Part shown: piece after piece, positions 30,277 to 31,669 of the stretch
How the letters are laid out: the number at the start of each line of letters is the position of its first letter
Numbering within the stretch: position 1 is the stretch's first letter
IMG/VR virus record: IMGVR_UViG_3300025879_000062
Location: 1-31,669 of that record
Length of the DNA: 31,669 bases
DNA from: a virus
Strand: one strand, 5' to 3'
Program-made: the position numbers and the translations under genes
The notes under the pieces: generated by a model
Databases searched by the model: none
Told to the model about the DNA's origin: nothing
The model's input: only the letters and a program-made list of their open reading frames with translations

Positions 30277-31470
30277 GTGGAAAATTTAAACGAAATCAAA
30301 AGCCAAATCTCTGAGGTTTTAGATGCTAAAATCGAGAAAGCATTTAACCAAGCTCAAGAGAACGCAAAAGGACAGGTAGATTCTGTACTTAAAGGCGAAA
30401 TCAAAAATCTTACTGATCAAGTAGTAGGAATGAACGAAAGACTAGATCAAGCTGAGGTAGCTGCTAAAAAATCTGCTGCTGGATCTGAGCCTAAGTCTTT
30501 CAAAGGATCTTTACTAAAAGCTCTTAAAGAGGGTGCAGTAGAGGGACTAGTTAAAGGTGACTCTAACGCTGCTCGTTTCGAGATCAAAGCTGGAGACATG
30601 ACTATGGCTAACTCTTACACTGGAGTAGTAGCTGCTGAGCAAGTGATCTCAGACATCAAGTTTGATCCTACTCGTAGAGTACATATTCGCCAGTTAATCC
30701 CTAATGGATCTACTGATGCTCAAACTATTCGCTATCCAAAAGAGTCTGCATACGATGATGGAGCTGCTGCTAAAGCTCAAGGTGCTACTCTAGGACAGTC
30801 TGATTTTGACATCGCTGCTAGCTCTGTAAACATGGAGAAAATAGGTACATTTATGAGAATCACTGAGGAGATGTTAAATGATACTCCACAGTTATTATCT
30901 TACCTATCAGCTCGTGTACCAGAGAAGATTTTATCTCTAGAGGATGCTCAGATCTTAAATGGTGATGGTACATCTCCAAACTTAGATGGTCTTTTCACTG
31001 ATGGATCTGCTTTCGCTGCTGGTGGTTTCGCTGCTGGTATCGAGTCTGCTAACGAGTACGATGTACTAGTAGTAGCTCTAAACCAATTAGCACTAGCTAA
31101 CTACAGCGCTGATACTATCCTAGTGAATCCTACAGATCTACACAAGATCGCTCTACTTAAGTCTACTGCTAATGAGTACCTAAGACAGCAAATCTACTCA
31201 GGTCTACAGCCTAACATCATGGGCGTGCCTGTAACTGCTAGCACTGCTGTTGCTGCTGGATCTTTCCTAGTAGGTAACTTAGCTGTAGCTACTCAGCTAT
31301 GGATTCGTGAGAATTTAGCTGTAGAGTTTTCTCGTGAGGATTCTACTAACTTTAGAGATGGATTTGTAACTGTGAAAGCTAGCGAGCGTGTAGCACTTAC
31401 TAACTATCTACCTAACGCTATCGTACAGGGATCTTTTGCAACTGCTAAAGCTGCTTTAGAGACTGCTTAA
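30277..31470 (+). CDS. Major capsid protein (HK97 fold)
   Basis: The start is a GTG two bases after the protease stop; no better ATG is in frame. Residues 1-80 are a charged coiled-coil (ENLNEIKSQISEVLDAKIEKAF and on), the delta or scaffold part removed by the protease. Then the HK97-fold body begins, with MTMANSYTGVVAAEQVISDIKF, RRVHIRQLIPNGSTDAQTIRYPKE, ITEEMLNDTPQLLSYL and LEDAQILNGDGTSPNLDGLF as landmarks. The C-terminus has VEFSREDSTNFRDGFVTVKASERVALTNYLP, a typical ending. Codons are more uniform, as expected for an abundant protein. A two-way terminator follows. Confidence 0.93.
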   Translation: MENLNEIKSQISEVLDAKIEKAFNQAQENAKGQVDSVLKGEIKNLTDQVVGMNERLDQAEVAAKKSAAGSEPKSFKGSLLKALKEGAVEGLVKGDSNAARFEIKAGDMTMANSYTGVVAAEQVISDIKFDPTRRVHIRQLIPNGSTDAQTIRYPKESAYDDGAAAKAQGATLGQSDFDIAASSVNMEKIGTFMRITEEMLNDTPQLLSYLSARVPEKILSLEDAQILNGDGTSPNLDGLFTDGSAFAAGGFAAGIESANEYDVLVVALNQLALANYSADTILVNPTDLHKIALLKSTANEYLRQQIYSGLQPNIMGVPVTASTAVAAGSFLVGNLAVATQLWIRENLAVEFSREDSTNFRDGFVTVKASERVALTNYLPNAIVQGSFATAKAALETA

Positions 31471-31491
31471 TACTTATATAGCTAAAACAAG

Positions 31492-31520
31492 AAAGAGGCC
31501 TCTGTAGGGCCTCTTTTTTA
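31492..31520. terminator. Two-way terminator after major capsid gene (right copy)
   Basis: The same perfect 9-bp stem as at 74-98 occurs here (31492-31500 with 31508-31516), followed by a T run. No substitution falls in the stem or loop. Confidence 0.85.
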
Positions 31521-31536
31521 TTTGTGGTAGTTTGGA

Positions 31537-31669
31537 TCAGAAATTGATCCCAAGCCTCAGACTCATGAGCCTTTTAGCATCATAGATCTCCAGCTTATCA
31601 AAGAGCTTGATAATTTTCCTGTAAGGCTTATGATCTCTCCAGTGATTCTCCTCGAAAGCAAAGAACTTA
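31537..31669 (-). CDS. Hypothetical protein, C-terminal 44 residues (partial, right copy)
   Basis: This is the end of the leftward 89-aa gene, cut by the window edge. Its protein sequence is the same as that of the left copy over the shared part; two codons differ only in the third base (AGA versus AGG arginine). Confidence 0.85.
   Translation of the reverse strand, partial: KFFAFEENHWRDHKPYRKIIKLFDKLEIYDAKRLMSLRLGINF

Larger units (their letters stand above)
31419..31669. repeat. Terminal redundancy, right copy
   Basis: This is the second copy of bases 1-251, with substitutions at 31526, 31555 and 31618 relative to the left copy. It runs from the last capsid codons into the leftward gene. 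Confidence 0.95.

Noticed and set aside
1-31669. CRISPR array, tRNA, rRNA or insertion sequence
   Set aside because: Reading through both strands I saw no regularly spaced long repeats, no cloverleaf with conserved tRNA loops, and no transposase. No gene-free stretch exceeds 300 bases.

Overview
The window is essentially one complete genome of a small tailed phage of Bacteroidota, probably of a flavobacterium. The first 251 bases recur at the end (31419-31669) with three substitutions, so the sequence closes into a circle of about 31.4 kb. Evidence for the host: at least ten genes or gene blocks are preceded by an octamer matching TAnnTTTG, the -7 element of Bacteroidota promoters; Shine-Dalgarno sequences are not evident; the G+C content is about 40% by rough count. 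HK97-type head genes, one tape-measure gene and no sheath gene point to a siphovirus. No integrase was recognised, so a virulent lifestyle is more likely, but this is inference.

Layout. 1-52 is the duplicated end of the major capsid gene, followed by a two-way terminator. 119-1729 is a cassette of small non-structural genes, two leftward and four rightward, closed by its own terminator. 1786-3628 holds head-tail connection and tail-terminator genes. 3625-4522 is the lysis pair (M15 peptidase and holin-like protein). 4556-11203 holds fibre and receptor-binding proteins, including a 1315-aa fibre with a self-cleaving S74 chaperone. 11232-12994 carries small accessory proteins: a membrane protein with an HExxH motif, a membrane coiled-coil protein and an exported thioredoxin-fold protein without redox cysteines. 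13035-18435 is the tail: major tail protein, chaperone with a lambda-like -1 frameshift, tape measure and distal tail protein.

After a terminator and a palindromic operator, 18554-23715 is the replication and recombination operon: a helix-turn-helix protein, a possible annealing protein, an SSB-like protein, a RecE/Cas4-type exonuclease, a VRR-NUC nuclease, a replication initiator with iterons inside its gene, another nuclease-like protein and a primase-helicase. 23829-24276 carries two small genes. 24387-31470 is the packaging and head block: small and large terminase, portal with an extra C-terminal domain, MuF-type head protein fused to a metallopeptidase-like domain, prohead protease and major capsid protein.

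Most promising for follow-up are the intragenic iteron/AT-rich candidate origin at 21193-21303, the MuF-metallopeptidase fusion whose C-terminal half has different codon use, the thioredoxin-fold protein with WNxxN in place of WCxxC, and the insulated cassette at 119-1729.
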